Assembly: GCF_004211955.1 (NCBI RefSeq)
Contig: NZ_RHJI01000007.1
Location: 30,643 to 94,642, forward strand
From: Escherichia sp. E1V33
GTDB taxonomy: Bacteria > Pseudomonadota > Gammaproteobacteria > Enterobacterales > Enterobacteriaceae
DNA: 64,000 nt
Reading direction: 5' to 3'
Position 1 is the first letter of the stretch. The number at the start of each line of letters is the position of its first letter. The notes beneath the pieces are model-generated. The model was not told the DNA's origin, made no database searches, and saw only the letters and a list, made by a program, of their open reading frames with translations. Shown here one piece after another: positions 9,513-19,883 of the stretch. Made by a program: the position numbers and the translations under genes.

Positions 9513-9653
9513 CTATGAATTATAATTGTGCCACAACAGAACTATTCCTGCGATGACAACAAAAAAACCGATAACGCCGAGTAACAAACTGATCGATACC
9601 TGATGACTAAACTTAATTTTTCGGTTACTGAACATAATCTCATATCCTTCCAT
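9513..9653 (-). CDS. Small single-pass membrane protein (46 aa)
   Basis: A 46-codon frame on the minus strand with an excellent ribosome site (AAGGAG seven bases before the ATG at 9651-9653). Residues 1-18 are polar and basic. Residues 19-41 form one hydrophobic helix (ISLLLGVIGFFVVIAGIVLLW), and the tail is HNYNS. It lies between the REP element and the cadA terminator, transcribed in the same direction as cad but beyond the cad terminator, so it needs its own promoter. I do not recognise the family. Confidence 0.6.
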   Translation of the reverse strand: MEGYEIMFSNRKIKFSHQVSISLLLGVIGFFVVIAGIVLLWHNYNS

Positions 9654-9911
9654 CTTGCTTCTCCTTTTTCTGTGCTGGTTAATAGCAGGTATATATTTTA
9701 CAGAGCAACATTTATCTACAATACTTTTCTGGGTGAAAAGAAAGTTTTTATCTTATTTCTTAATTATGTTTAATTTTCTTCTCGAAATTAACTTTTTTGT
9801 AGTATGCGCACTATCACATACTGACACTCAGCGTAAGAGAAAACCATCAGGATTTGGCCTTAGTTTAACGGCCAGGAGATGTTGAGAATATTGCTAAAGA
9901 GGAATGAGCAG

Positions 9912-9955
9912 CGGAAAAAAATAAAGCCGGTGAACGACAGCATGTATTCACCGGC
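9912..9955 (-). terminator. Intrinsic terminator of the cadBA operon
   Basis: On the minus strand GCCGGTGAA (arm 9947-9955) pairs with TTCACCGGC (arm 9926-9934), a perfect 9-bp stem, followed by TTTATTTTTTT. It lies about 65 bp after the cadA stop. Confidence 0.85.
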
Positions 9956-10018
9956 CCCTTCCAATAGATCGATATAAGACAGAAGGAAATAAACTGTTAT
10001 ATCAATTTACTACTTTAA

Positions 10019-12151
10019 TTACTTAAGTACTTTCACGGTATAACGGCCATCGGCCTGGCGATACGCACCATGAATATCGGTTTCAAAGCCCGGATAATGC
10101 GCGCCAATTTCACACAGCATCTGCAGGAACTCCAGTACCGGACGGCTTTCAGCGGTGATCATTTCGCCAGGCATCACCAGCGGTACACCCGGAGGATACG
10201 GCAGGATCATATTGGCGTTCACGCGACCGACCATGTCATCCAGATAAACTTCTTCCACTTCGCTATGCAGTTCTTTCTGGAATGCACGATACGGCGTTAC
10301 CACCATTTCAGGCAGAACTTCGAACGCGCGATACATCAGATCCGGCAAATTATGGTGAGAAATCAGTTTATGAATATTCTGTGCCAGTTCCTGAATACGC
10401 ATGTCTTCATAGAATTCAGGATCTTCCTGATACAGTGACGGCAGCATGTTTTTCACACGCAGGTTTAAATCAAAGGCGCGTTTGAACTCGGTCAGACCAC
10501 GCAACAGGCTCAGAGCTTTGGTTTTATCGATACCAATGCTGAAGAGGAAGAGCAGGTTATAAGGACCGGTTTTCTCAACGATAATGCCATGCTCATCAAG
10601 GTATTTCGCCACAATGCTCGCTGGAATACCGAAATCGTCCATCGTGCCGTCTTTCGTCATACCCGGCGTCAGCAGAGTGACTTTGATCGGGTCCAGATAC
10701 ATATGCTCGTTGTCAATGTTCTGGAAACCATGCCAGCCGTTGTCAGAATTGAGCGGCCAGCATTCAACCTGGTCAATCTGCTCTGGCTGCCAGACATCAA
10801 AGAACCAACCTTCTGATTCACCTTTTAAGCGTTTAATCTCTTTACGGAACCTGATTGCACGATTAATAGAGCCATCAATCAGACGCTTACCGGCATTACC
10901 TTTCATCATTGCCGCAGCCGTTTCAGTCGATGCGACAATACCGTAGTGCGGTGAAGTCGTGGTGTGCATCATATAGGCTTCGCTGAACGTCTCTTCGTTG
11001 ACATCCCCTTTCACATGGATCATGGATGCCTGAGAAAACGCTGCGAGCAATTTATGCGTAGACTGAGTTTCGTAAATCACTTTACCTTCAACACGACCAC
11101 CGCTCATCCCGCATTTACCTTTGTAAATTGGCGAGAAATTGGTGTAAGGCACCCAGGCGGAATCAAAGTGGATGGATTTTACGTCCAGCGTTTTCTTGAT
11201 GTAGTCGGTGTTGTACAGCAGGCCGTCATAAGTCGAGTTGGTAATAACAGCATGTACAGGCCAGGTGGCATTCGGAGTTTCTTGCACGCGTTTGGCGATG
11301 GTTTCATGCTGAAATTCGCTCTGCGGAATACCGCCTAAAATACCGTAAGCATTACGGGTCGGGCGGAAGTAGATCGGCGTAATATCGCTCATCATCATCA
11401 GATGGGTCAGCGATTTGTGGCAGTTACGGTCAATCAGCACAGTGCTGCCCGCCGGAGCGGAATACATACCGACGATTTTGTTAGCGGTTGACGTACCGTT
11501 GGTGACCATATAGCTGCGTTCAGCGTTGAACACGCGAGCAATATACTCTTCCGCTTCTTTGTGCGGACCAGAGTGATCCAGCAGAGATCCCAGCTCAGAT
11601 ACCGAGATGGAGATGTCTGATTTCATGGTGTTTGCACCAAAGAAGTCATAGAAAATGCTACCGACAGGGCTTTTCAGGAATGCCGTACCGCTCATATGAC
11701 CAGGGGTACAGAATGTGTACTTACCTTCACGAACATATTTGAACAGGGCTTTGGTCAGTGGCGGCAGAATGGTATCGATATATTCGTCAGTATTTTGCTT
11801 GATTTTTAAGGCGATATCTTCTGCCGCGCCCAGCGCGTATTCGAAGAAACGCACCTGCATACGCAGCTCGTTAAGGCTGACATCCAGGGTAGAGTGAGTA
11901 TTTGCAAACGCATACAGTGGCATGTACTCATTCATGGCGCTGATTTCTTCGCACAGAGCAAGATTGTACTTATCCCAGTCGAAGATCACGCCGCAAAGTT
12001 GAGCATTATTTTCAATCAGCTTCAGCAGATCTTCGCGGTCGTTTGGATAGACAACGTGGAAGCCCCGTTTTTCAAGGGCGCAATGCAATTCACGGATAGG
12101 CTCTTCTTTAAAGTAAACACCCATCTGATTCATTATCGCGATAACGTTCAT
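10019..12151 (-). CDS. cadA: Inducible lysine decarboxylase CadA
   Basis: A 710-residue PLP enzyme nearly colinear with E. coli CadA (715). It converts lysine to cadaverine and CO2, consuming a cytoplasmic proton and so raising pH in acid. It has an N-terminal wing domain (MNVIAIMNQMGVYFKEEPIR), linker, and PLP core with TPGHMSGTAF, TNGTSTANKI, FDSAWVPYTNF and the PLP lysine in QSTHKLLAAFSQ (Lys367 by alignment). The C-terminal domain ends in DIHGAYRQADGRYTVKVLK. The last five residues of the E. coli enzyme (EESKK) are absent because the stop comes directly after VLK; that tail is not catalytic. It follows cadB by 77 bp on the same strand. Confidence 0.95.
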   Translation of the reverse strand: MNVIAIMNQMGVYFKEEPIRELHCALEKRGFHVVYPNDREDLLKLIENNAQLCGVIFDWDKYNLALCEEISAMNEYMPLYAFANTHSTLDVSLNELRMQVRFFEYALGAAEDIALKIKQNTDEYIDTILPPLTKALFKYVREGKYTFCTPGHMSGTAFLKSPVGSIFYDFFGANTMKSDISISVSELGSLLDHSGPHKEAEEYIARVFNAERSYMVTNGTSTANKIVGMYSAPAGSTVLIDRNCHKSLTHLMMMSDITPIYFRPTRNAYGILGGIPQSEFQHETIAKRVQETPNATWPVHAVITNSTYDGLLYNTDYIKKTLDVKSIHFDSAWVPYTNFSPIYKGKCGMSGGRVEGKVIYETQSTHKLLAAFSQASMIHVKGDVNEETFSEAYMMHTTTSPHYGIVASTETAAAMMKGNAGKRLIDGSINRAIRFRKEIKRLKGESEGWFFDVWQPEQIDQVECWPLNSDNGWHGFQNIDNEHMYLDPIKVTLLTPGMTKDGTMDDFGIPASIVAKYLDEHGIIVEKTGPYNLLFLFSIGIDKTKALSLLRGLTEFKRAFDLNLRVKNMLPSLYQEDPEFYEDMRIQELAQNIHKLISHHNLPDLMYRAFEVLPEMVVTPYRAFQKELHSEVEEVYLDDMVGRVNANMILPYPPGVPLVMPGEMITAESRPVLEFLQMLCEIGAHYPGFETDIHGAYRQADGRYTVKVLK

Positions 12152-12228
12152 ATTTATATCTCCTGATAGAGCTGGCTCCTCCCGTCTCGTTGTGGGAGAA
12201 CGAGAGGAACGCAGAGAAACGAAGGGAA

Positions 12229-13560
12229 TTAGTGGGTGTCTACGCTGCTAACGTCGTCAGCAGCATGTTCGCGCTGGTGCAATTTACGACCGTAAAACAT
12301 CAGGATTATCAGGCTGACGATAAATGTCCCGGTCAGCTCGAAGGACGTGGCGCCTGACAGAGCGATGAAGCAGAAGACACAACCCAGCACTGAACAAACC
12401 AGGCTGGCGCTGTTACGCAGGTTGACGCCTTCGAAACGAATCAGATCAACACAGGAGTAGAAGTAAGGAAGCATGGTTAACAGCACGGCGATCCCGGTTA
12501 GCACACCAAACAGGTCAGAAGCTTTACCACCGGTAGAGTTCATCACCGTGATCAACACCATCAGGGCTGTCATTTTCACCGCTGCAAGCAGCAGGCCTTT
12601 TTTAGGGATGTTATTACTGTCAACATCACCATAAACTTTCGGGAAGTTGCCGTCGTTTGCCGCACGGACACCCGCCTGGCCAACCAGCATCATCCAGGAA
12701 CCGAGGGAAGTCAGACAGGCGAAAGCGGTAAAAGCAGAAACCACCGGTGCGGCCCAGCCGCCAAACATCGTCGCGGCGCTAACGGCGAACGGAGCACCAG
12801 AAGCAGCCATACGGTCGGCAGGGAACATCCCGGAAAGCACCTGGGTTGCGGCAATATAAACAATACCGGCCATTGCCGTGCCAAGCATGGTTGCCAGCGG
12901 AACGGTGCGTTTTGGATTCTTCACCATGCCGCTGCTCACCGCAGCAGATTCAACGCCAACGAAAGCCCACAGGCAGAGCAGAATACTGTTAATCACAGCG
13001 CGGCTGTCAGTCGTACCGGAGGTGTTCCAGTTCGCCTGGTAAGTCGCCAGATCAAACCAGTGCCAGCCAATAACAGCAGTCAGCGCGACAGGAATCAGTA
13101 CCAGTATCAGGCCAATCGTCGTCAAACGACTCACCCAGGTACCGCCAAGCATGTTGACGAACGTAAAGATCCAGACGATAGCAATACAGGCAATGCCGGC
13201 TGGAATTGGGCTATTTAATACAGGGAAGAAAGTAGAAAGATAAGAGACTGCGGTAATACCAATAGCAAGGTTACCGATCCAGTTCGCATGGTAATAAAGA
13301 ACACCGGTCTGGAAACCGAATGCCGGAGATATTTCCCCCGCATAAGCAATTGGACCACCTTGTTGCGGGTTTTTGGTCGCCAGGCGGGCATAAACATAGG
13401 CCAGCGACATCGCGCCAATAATAGAGATAATCCATCCCCAGATTGCAATACCACCAATGCTGGCAAGATTCGCGGGTAATAATGCAATCCCGCTGCCCAT
13501 CATATTACCGGCTACCACGCCAGTACAGGCAAATAGCCCGATCTGTTTGGCAGAACTCAT
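12229..13560 (-). CDS. cadB: Lysine/cadaverine antiporter CadB
   Basis: A 443-residue inner-membrane APC-family transporter, essentially full length against E. coli CadB (444). It has about twelve hydrophobic helices and the family signature GVVAGNMMGSGIALLPANLA near the N-terminus. It imports lysine in exchange for cadaverine made by CadA, so the two proteins together export protons. First gene of a cadBA operon; the AT-rich 360 bp upstream separate it from cadC and should hold the CadC-activated, H-NS-silenced promoter. Confidence 0.95.
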   Translation of the reverse strand: MSSAKQIGLFACTGVVAGNMMGSGIALLPANLASIGGIAIWGWIISIIGAMSLAYVYARLATKNPQQGGPIAYAGEISPAFGFQTGVLYYHANWIGNLAIGITAVSYLSTFFPVLNSPIPAGIACIAIVWIFTFVNMLGGTWVSRLTTIGLILVLIPVALTAVIGWHWFDLATYQANWNTSGTTDSRAVINSILLCLWAFVGVESAAVSSGMVKNPKRTVPLATMLGTAMAGIVYIAATQVLSGMFPADRMAASGAPFAVSAATMFGGWAAPVVSAFTAFACLTSLGSWMMLVGQAGVRAANDGNFPKVYGDVDSNNIPKKGLLLAAVKMTALMVLITVMNSTGGKASDLFGVLTGIAVLLTMLPYFYSCVDLIRFEGVNLRNSASLVCSVLGCVFCFIALSGATSFELTGTFIVSLIILMFYGRKLHQREHAADDVSSVDTH

Positions 13561-13872
13561 ATTTTCAATCTCCTGGATTTAATATTCAAGGCACTAGTCA
13601 ACATGTAAACAACGCTGCAGACTGGCCGACTACAGAAAAGAGTACTAATTCAGGAGAATGAAGTCCTAAAGATAAAATGAATAAACAATAAACGATATAT
13701 AAATGATGTTTTTTAGAGAACCATAAAGGTTATCTGGATTATCTACGGTTATCATGAAAAGATAAATCTTGTTGAATATCAACAAATTAAAGTAACTTTC
13801 TTAAGAATAAAACCGTAGTTCATCTGACTTATGATGGATTACGTAAAATATAAATACGGTGACTGATGACAT
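13561..13872 (-). promoter_or_regulatory. cadBA promoter region
   Basis: AT-rich intergenic DNA between the cadB start and the cadC terminator. In E. coli the corresponding interval holds the two CadC-binding sites and the cadBA promoter. The individual boxes were not resolved here, so the call rests on position and composition. Confidence 0.5.
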
Positions 13873-13918
13873 GAAAAAAACGCCTTATCATATTATTTAA
13901 GAAAAAATATGATAAGGC
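13873..13918 (-). terminator. Intrinsic terminator of cadC
   Basis: Perfect 12-bp stem (arms 13882-13893 and 13907-13918) followed on the minus strand by GTTTTTTT, five bases after the cadC stop. Confidence 0.85.
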
Positions 13919-13923
13919 TTCAT

Positions 13924-15441
13924 TTATTCTGCTGAAGAATAATTTTCAAGGTAGGGTACGATGCGGTTTAGTGATGTCTGGAATATTCCGTTTTTAATCC
14001 AGTACAGCGTGTTTTCACCAGGACGCAAATTAAATGCGGTAATATAGGCATCAGCAGCAAGACGGTTTTCGCCTTTCATTTCGTAGACTTTTCCCAGCAG
14101 GATATAGTTTAGCCAGGAGAGCTCATTTCGGATACCAAGATTAATTGCCTGATACGCCTCCTCCACGTTGCCACGATCTAACAAATCGACAGTTTTAATC
14201 TGATAGTAAATCGCTGAATCCTTGATCCCTGGGCTGTTACGAATTTTCTCCATCGAGGCATATAACGTTTTAAGCTGTTTGTCATCAAGCAACTGCTGCG
14301 TATGGCGAAAAATATCGATCAATGCTTTTTCAGCATTAACATAGGTAAATTCCGGGGACTGTTTCGCCACGTCTTCGAGGATTTCACTGGCTTTGTTTAG
14401 CGATGCAGCATCCCCCTGCATTAACAACTGATGTGCTTCAAAAAAATGTGCCAGAGACTGACTTTTAATGGGTTGATAATGGTTCATCATTTCCGTCATT
14501 TTGTCTGACCAGGATAGCGAGAGCGCCGATGATAAATTGCTCAGTAAATCATTCTGGATCGCAACCTCATTAGACCCCGTAATGAAGTAACGTTTATCCA
14601 GCATAACCTCGCCGTTCGCATGATCGACCAGGCGGACAGACATAAAACATTGCTGTGCGCGATAGTGACGTTGATTGAGAAACTCCAGCGTTAACGTTTT
14701 CCCTGAATTTCCCGAAACATGGCCACTGTAGTTTATTTTGTCATGCACCATATAATTAGAAAATGTGTTAAGCGTGGATGTCACCAGGCTTCCTAAGCCA
14801 ACGGCATAAAAAAGCTGTAAATTCCAGTTATTACATGCATTTCCATTAACGAGGTGTATATCAATATCAAGTGGATTCAGCAGAAGCTGAGTATTGGTCG
14901 TCGTTAAATTAGATTTAATTGCTGTTTTTGCAACCATAAATACACAACTGAGCACGGCTAGTAAAAATATAGCCCAAACGATAACAACACGGAAATGATG
15001 ATATTTACGCGGCTGATTATCCGTTAATTGAGGTGCGGTAATGGTGGGGGCATTGGTCGGTGGCGGAGTATCAGACATAATATCGGATTGTTCAGGCGTC
15101 AATTCCATTTCTTCAGCACACCATATTACCGGCGCGGTGAGTTTATATCCACGCTTGGGGATAGTAACGATATATTCATTATTTTCATCATCATCGCCAT
15201 TTTTTAATGACTTGCGTAATTCAGAAATAGATTGTGTTACAACGTGGCTGGTAACGATATTACGCTTCCACACATGGTCAATCAACTCATCGCGCGTAAG
15301 CACCTCTCCGGGGTGATGAGCAAGAAAAACCAGAAGATCGATTAATCGCGGTTCGAGTGTTGTCCGCCGCCCGTTGCAGCTGATTTGATTAACATCGGGA
15401 CTGACTAACCATTCGCCCACTCGAACGACAGGTTGCTGCAT
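13924..15441 (-). CDS. cadC: Membrane-bound acid/lysine-responsive activator CadC
   Basis: A 505-residue ToxR-like activator of cadBA. Residues 1-105 are an OmpR-type winged helix (LEPRLIDLLVFLAHHPGEVL, VVTQSISELRKSLK, IPKRGYKL). A Pro-rich linker follows, then one membrane helix (about 151-171, VVIVWAIFLLAVLSCVFMV), and a periplasmic sensor domain. The two cysteines that form the pH-sensitive disulfide in E. coli CadC have counterparts in NGNACNNWN and RAQQCFMS. The start at 15441 is preferred over a longer frame because it aligns with E. coli (MQQPVVRVGEWLV) and has GGAG upstream. Similarity to E. coli is lower in the linker and periplasmic part than in CadA/CadB. Confidence 0.92.
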   Translation of the reverse strand: MQQPVVRVGEWLVSPDVNQISCNGRRTTLEPRLIDLLVFLAHHPGEVLTRDELIDHVWKRNIVTSHVVTQSISELRKSLKNGDDDENNEYIVTIPKRGYKLTAPVIWCAEEMELTPEQSDIMSDTPPPTNAPTITAPQLTDNQPRKYHHFRVVIVWAIFLLAVLSCVFMVAKTAIKSNLTTTNTQLLLNPLDIDIHLVNGNACNNWNLQLFYAVGLGSLVTSTLNTFSNYMVHDKINYSGHVSGNSGKTLTLEFLNQRHYRAQQCFMSVRLVDHANGEVMLDKRYFITGSNEVAIQNDLLSNLSSALSLSWSDKMTEMMNHYQPIKSQSLAHFFEAHQLLMQGDAASLNKASEILEDVAKQSPEFTYVNAEKALIDIFRHTQQLLDDKQLKTLYASMEKIRNSPGIKDSAIYYQIKTVDLLDRGNVEEAYQAINLGIRNELSWLNYILLGKVYEMKGENRLAADAYITAFNLRPGENTLYWIKNGIFQTSLNRIVPYLENYSSAE

Positions 15442-15729
15442 AAAATTAGCTCCAAAAAACGGCTTGTTATATGCAGATATTAACACCCTCTTCAATTGTT
15501 GCATCTGTTTCCATATTATTAACCATAAAATAAGTTAAATCTGTAGCAAAAATAAACCAACTTAAGATATTTAATGAGATTAACTCAGGTGTTTACCCTG
15601 GCTAATATAAAGGCATTTATATTAATCCTATATAAATAGATTAAGCCTACTACTAAAAATTAACCAGTCCAAACCAGGAGTAGTAACGAGAAAAACAGGA
15701 ATAGTAATCGTAGTTATCGACAACGATGG

Positions 15730-15762
15730 CAGATATAACACCCTGGTAGGGTGCTATATCTG
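15730..15762. terminator. Strong hairpin between mcp and cadC
   Basis: CAGATATA and CACCCT pair with AGGGTG and TATATCTG around a three-base loop (15730-15762), with a single unpaired base on each side. There is no long T run on either strand, so it may be a processing or Rho-linked end of the mot-che operon rather than an intrinsic terminator. Confidence 0.4.
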
Positions 15763-15779
15763 ATGTGCATCGGGGATAA

Positions 15780-17300
15780 TCAAAGATCATTAATCGGTAA
15801 TTTAAAGAAGGCGATCATTTCCTGTAATTGTCTGACCTGATCATGCAGACTCAGTGCGATGGTTTCCGATTCGCCGACCAATATGCTATTACGCTGCGTC
15901 ACGCTATCCATTTCAGTCAGTGCATACGCAACCTGCTGAATTCCCTTGCTCTGCTCTTCAGACGCCTGTGAGATATCATTCATAATGCTGTTGACATCAT
16001 AAATGGCATCTACCATTTCATTAATCGTCTTACCCGCATTGGAAGCCAGCGCATTGCCTGTATTAACATGTTCAACGGCTGTGGTTATCAATTCATTGAT
16101 TTCTTTTGCCGCACTGGCGCTGTTTTGAGCCAGATGCCGTACTTCACTGGCAACGACAGCAAATCCACGTCCATGATCTCCGGCTCTTGCCGCTTCAACA
16201 GCAGCATTAAGCGCCAGGATATATGTCTGGCGAGCGATGTCATCCACAACTTTGTTAATTTCCGATATCTTTTTAACACTTTGCTCAATAGTACGGATGG
16301 TTTCCGTAACCGCCTGCGCCGCCGTCAGCCCTTCCTGTGCCGTCGTATTTGCCGCGCTGGCAAATTCATTCGCTTTTTTTGCGTTGTCAGCATTATGCGC
16401 GACTGTCGTACTAATCTCTTCCATATTGGCAGCCGTAAGCTGTAATGCCCCCGCCTGCTCCTCTGTACGAGTTGACAGGTCGCTGTTGCCATGCGCCATT
16501 TCATCAGTACTGTCACTGATTAATTCAATTGAACTTTTAAACGTTGTAAGGATTTCGCTTAAATTGAGCCGCATAGTATCCAGTTGCTCAATAACTTCGC
16601 CAATTTCGTTTTTCTGACCGATGTCTAAGGTATGGTTAAGTTCGCCATTAGAAATTAAAGAAAAGCATTCTTTAATGTATTCAAATCGTGAGAATACTTT
16701 ATTTTTTAACCATAGCCAGCCAACAACCGATAATATTATCCAAAAACCGAAAGAGAATATACTAACATAATAAGAGTCAGTTAACAGACAGTTAATAATA
16801 TCCTTAGCTTCAGGCTCATCATATTTATAGACATAATCATCCAGAGCATTTTCCTGAATAACAAAATTATCGACCTCTTTTTGCACTTCACTCAGTCGAC
16901 CCGAACTAAACGCCTTTTCAACATTTGCAAAAGCATTACTGACTGCCTGAGTGGATTTCGAACCAACTTTAGCATCATCAGAAATTACATTCAGATACTC
17001 ATGGAAATAATTTTTAGCAGATTCCATGTTATGCATGGATTTACTATTGTCACGGTAATCCCATTCTTCAAAGACAAGTTCAAGCGCTTGCCGTGTCTTT
17101 GACAATTTATTGATCTGATCTAAACCTGTCGTTAGCCTGAAAACGTTATTCTTAATCTCAATAAAATGATATAATGTTATAATATTTGACATAGTGAAGA
17201 GCAAAACAACAAAAGAAACGGCAATAATAAAAGTTGTTTTTAGAGATAATGAGTCAGGTAAGAACCTGAGCTTCTCGCTGATTTTTGATGAAAAAATCAT
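15780..17300 (-). CDS. Methyl-accepting chemotaxis protein without C-terminal tether
   Basis: A 506-residue receptor with membrane helix 1 (about 22-43), a periplasmic sensing domain of about 130 residues, membrane helix 2 (about 176-197), HAMP, and the cytoplasmic signalling hairpin. The tip reads [20 protein letters not shown], against [20 protein letters not shown] in E. coli Tsr, so the usual Asn, Glu and Gln at three tip positions are Tyr, Asp and His. It ends in FFKLPINDL with no NWETF-type pentapeptide, like low-abundance E. coli receptors. It is the last gene of motA-motB-cheA-cheW-mcp. Ligand unknown. Confidence 0.93.
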   Translation of the reverse strand: MIFSSKISEKLRFLPDSLSLKTTFIIAVSFVVLLFTMSNIITLYHFIEIKNNVFRLTTGLDQINKLSKTRQALELVFEEWDYRDNSKSMHNMESAKNYFHEYLNVISDDAKVGSKSTQAVSNAFANVEKAFSSGRLSEVQKEVDNFVIQENALDDYVYKYDEPEAKDIINCLLTDSYYVSIFSFGFWIILSVVGWLWLKNKVFSRFEYIKECFSLISNGELNHTLDIGQKNEIGEVIEQLDTMRLNLSEILTTFKSSIELISDSTDEMAHGNSDLSTRTEEQAGALQLTAANMEEISTTVAHNADNAKKANEFASAANTTAQEGLTAAQAVTETIRTIEQSVKKISEINKVVDDIARQTYILALNAAVEAARAGDHGRGFAVVASEVRHLAQNSASAAKEINELITTAVEHVNTGNALASNAGKTINEMVDAIYDVNSIMNDISQASEEQSKGIQQVAYALTEMDSVTQRNSILVGESETIALSLHDQVRQLQEMIAFFKLPINDL

Positions 17301-17343
17301 TATTCACCTGACCTGTAAGCATGAAAATTACTAAAGCAACATT

Positions 17344-17853
17344 TTAGTCAACTGATATTTCTGCTGTACGCTCAACCAATTGCATTTCTTCACTGTTAAG
17401 CAATTTTTCAATATCTACGAGAATAAGCATTCTGGAATCAAGCGTACCTAAGCCAAGCAAGTAATCCGTAGCTAATTTTGCGCCACTAAAATCAGGTGCC
17501 GGGCGAATTTGTTCGGGTGACAAGGAGAGCACATCAGAGACACCATCGACCACTATCCCAACTATTTTATTAGAAAAACTTAACACGATAACGACTGTGT
17601 TTTCATCAAATGCGACAGTGTCGAGATGAAATTTAACGCGAAAGTCAACTACAGGTACAATAACGCCGCGAAGGTTTGTCACACCGGCAATAAAATCAGG
17701 GGTATTCGCAATGCGTGTAACACGTTCATAGCCGCGAATTTCCTGAACCTTTAATATCTCGATCCCATACTCTTCTTGTCCAAGAGTAAAAATTAAATAT
17801 TCATTACCGACATTTTCTTTTGCCGACTGCTTATCGTTATCTGTGAGTTTCAT
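17344..17853 (-). CDS. cheW: Chemotaxis coupling protein CheW
   Basis: A 169-residue CheW (E. coli 167) with the expected [21 protein letters not shown] start and [16 protein letters not shown] core. It bridges the receptor tips to the P5 domain of CheA in the chemosensory array. It follows cheA by 10 bp and precedes the receptor gene by 43 bp, as in the E. coli mocha/meche boundary. Confidence 0.95.
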   Translation of the reverse strand: MKLTDNDKQSAKENVGNEYLIFTLGQEEYGIEILKVQEIRGYERVTRIANTPDFIAGVTNLRGVIVPVVDFRVKFHLDTVAFDENTVVIVLSFSNKIVGIVVDGVSDVLSLSPEQIRPAPDFSGAKLATDYLLGLGTLDSRMLILVDIEKLLNSEEMQLVERTAEISVD

Positions 17854-17863
17854 AATGTATTCC

Positions 17864-19882
17864 TTAATTGAGAACCTTGCCGGAATCCACTATTGCAGGC
17901 GTCATTGCTGTTCTGGAATAAAGCGCAGCAACATCCAGGATCATAGCTACGCTGCCGTCCCCCAGAATAGTGGCAGCAGCAATTCCCGGCACCTTACGAT
18001 AGTTTTGTTCGAGATTTTTGACGACAACCTGATGCTGACCAATCAGTTGATCAACCAGTAGCGCATAACGAACGCCAGCACTTTGCACGACGACCGCAAT
18101 ACCTTCATTTACACTCTGTAAATCACTCTGGATACCGAAAAGATTATTCAGCTCTATGAGGGCCAGATATTCCTCTCTGACTTTCAATACCAGCTCACCG
18201 CCGGACATTCTGTTTAACGGCATTTCCAGTAACATCAGCGATTCCATCACTGCGCCAAGCGGAAGAACATAAATTTCTGACCCAACGCGTACAGACATAC
18301 CGTCCAGAATTGCCAGCGTCAGAGGTAATATTATCCGGATAGTGGTTCCACGCCCCTGCTCTGAATGGATTGTCACATGGCCGCCCATATCCTGAATGTT
18401 TCGTTTCACGACATCCATACCAACACCACGACCGGAGACATCGGTAACTTTCTCTGCGGTGGAGAAACCCGCTGCAAAAATGAGCATCCAGACTTCTTCA
18501 TCGCTGGGGTTATCACTAATAGCGACGCCCTGCGCATGAGCGCGATTAAGGATTTTTTCTCTGTTGAGGCCGGCGCCATCATCCACGACTTCGATAACAA
18601 TATTACCGCCGTGGTGCTCTGCCGATAGCGTCAGGCTACCGGTAGCAGGTTTACCATTAGCGAGCCTGACATCAATCGGCTCAATACCGTGATCCAGACT
18701 ATTACGTACCAGATGTGTAAGAGGGTCGATAATGCGTTCGATTAAACTTTTATCCAGTTCAGCAGAACCGCCCCACAGCGTCAGTTCTACCTGTTTATTT
18801 AATTTATTAGCAAGATCATGAACTAAACGCGGAAAACGGCTGAAGACATATTCCATCGGCATCATACGGATCGACATCACCGATGCCTGCAAATCCCGTG
18901 CATTACGTTCGAGTTGCGCAATACTGTTAATCAGCGAATCGTACTGAGCAGGATCCAGCCCCGCAGATAACTGTGTAAGCATGGTCTGGGTGATAATAAG
19001 TTCACCGACCTGGTTAATTATCTGATCTACTTTTTCTACGGCGACACGAATACTACCGGATTCAGTACCTTGTTTACGGGATTCGCTGGCACCACGCAGT
19101 TTTCTTGCTGGCGCAGCGCCAGTCGGGGAACTGGCTGTTGCAGAAAATCCACTATCGTTTGTTTCTCCCGCAACACCGCCTGTATCCGGACAGGTATTTT
19201 CTACAAAATCGTCATCACAAACATCAATTGTGATTTGTTCTGGTTCCAGAATAAAACATAATACCGCCAGAATATCATCCGCAGCGGTAGTGGTAAACAT
19301 ACGAGCCTGCAGGCTGCTTTTCTCAATTTTAAGATCCTGCAACTCGCCAAGATTTTTAAGTTCCTCAACAAGAGGTTCGAAATCCTTTTCTCCCAGATCC
19401 CTGAGGGTAATCTTTAAAATATCTTCTCCCGTTCCTGTATCTTTTTTACTTTCTTTTATCGGCTCGGACTGAGTGTTGTTATTAACAGTGCCCTCCCTGG
19501 ATTCCAGGGCCATCTGTCTCAGTGCCTCGCAAATATACCGGTAGCTGTCCTCATCCGGCGAGCGGGAAGATTTATATGCATCAAGTTGATCCTGCATAAT
19601 ATCCTTACTTTCTAAAAAAAGATTAATGATGCCTTCATTGAGCTGGAGTTTTCCGCTGCGGGCATCATCCAGAATATTTTCCAGAATATGCGTTGTTTCC
19701 TGCAATATGGTAAAACCAAATGTCCCCGCGCCGCCTTTAATCGAATGAGCGGCTCGGAAGATAGCGTTCAGGCTTTCCTTATCAGGCGTTCGCGGATTAA
19801 GCTCAAGCAAATGCCCTTCCATATCTGCCAATAGCTCATCGGCTTCATCAAAGAAAGTCTGATAAAAATCGCTGATATCCAT
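17864..19882 (-). CDS. cheA: Chemotaxis histidine kinase CheA
   Basis: A 672-residue CheA (E. coli 654). P1 carries the phospho-acceptor His46 in [16 protein letters not shown]. The P2 CheY/CheB-docking region and linkers are the most divergent and account for the extra length. P3 dimerisation and P4 kinase follow, with N box ([13 protein letters not shown]), G1 ([10 protein letters not shown]) and G2 ([10 protein letters not shown]) intact. P5 ends in [20 protein letters not shown]. The start at 19882 aligns with the E. coli [15 protein letters not shown] start and comes one base after the motB stop. A longer upstream frame overlapping motB was rejected. Confidence 0.95.
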   Translation of the reverse strand: MDISDFYQTFFDEADELLADMEGHLLELNPRTPDKESLNAIFRAAHSIKGGAGTFGFTILQETTHILENILDDARSGKLQLNEGIINLFLESKDIMQDQLDAYKSSRSPDEDSYRYICEALRQMALESREGTVNNNTQSEPIKESKKDTGTGEDILKITLRDLGEKDFEPLVEELKNLGELQDLKIEKSSLQARMFTTTAADDILAVLCFILEPEQITIDVCDDDFVENTCPDTGGVAGETNDSGFSATASSPTGAAPARKLRGASESRKQGTESGSIRVAVEKVDQIINQVGELIITQTMLTQLSAGLDPAQYDSLINSIAQLERNARDLQASVMSIRMMPMEYVFSRFPRLVHDLANKLNKQVELTLWGGSAELDKSLIERIIDPLTHLVRNSLDHGIEPIDVRLANGKPATGSLTLSAEHHGGNIVIEVVDDGAGLNREKILNRAHAQGVAISDNPSDEEVWMLIFAAGFSTAEKVTDVSGRGVGMDVVKRNIQDMGGHVTIHSEQGRGTTIRIILPLTLAILDGMSVRVGSEIYVLPLGAVMESLMLLEMPLNRMSGGELVLKVREEYLALIELNNLFGIQSDLQSVNEGIAVVVQSAGVRYALLVDQLIGQHQVVVKNLEQNYRKVPGIAAATILGDGSVAMILDVAALYSRTAMTPAIVDSGKVLN

Positions 19883-19883
19883 C

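Noticed and set aside
9655..9885. 76-codon plus-strand ORF with hydrophobic residues
   Set aside because: T-rich non-coding DNA opposite the leader of the 46-aa ORF; no ribosome site and no membrane-protein pattern with charged flanks.
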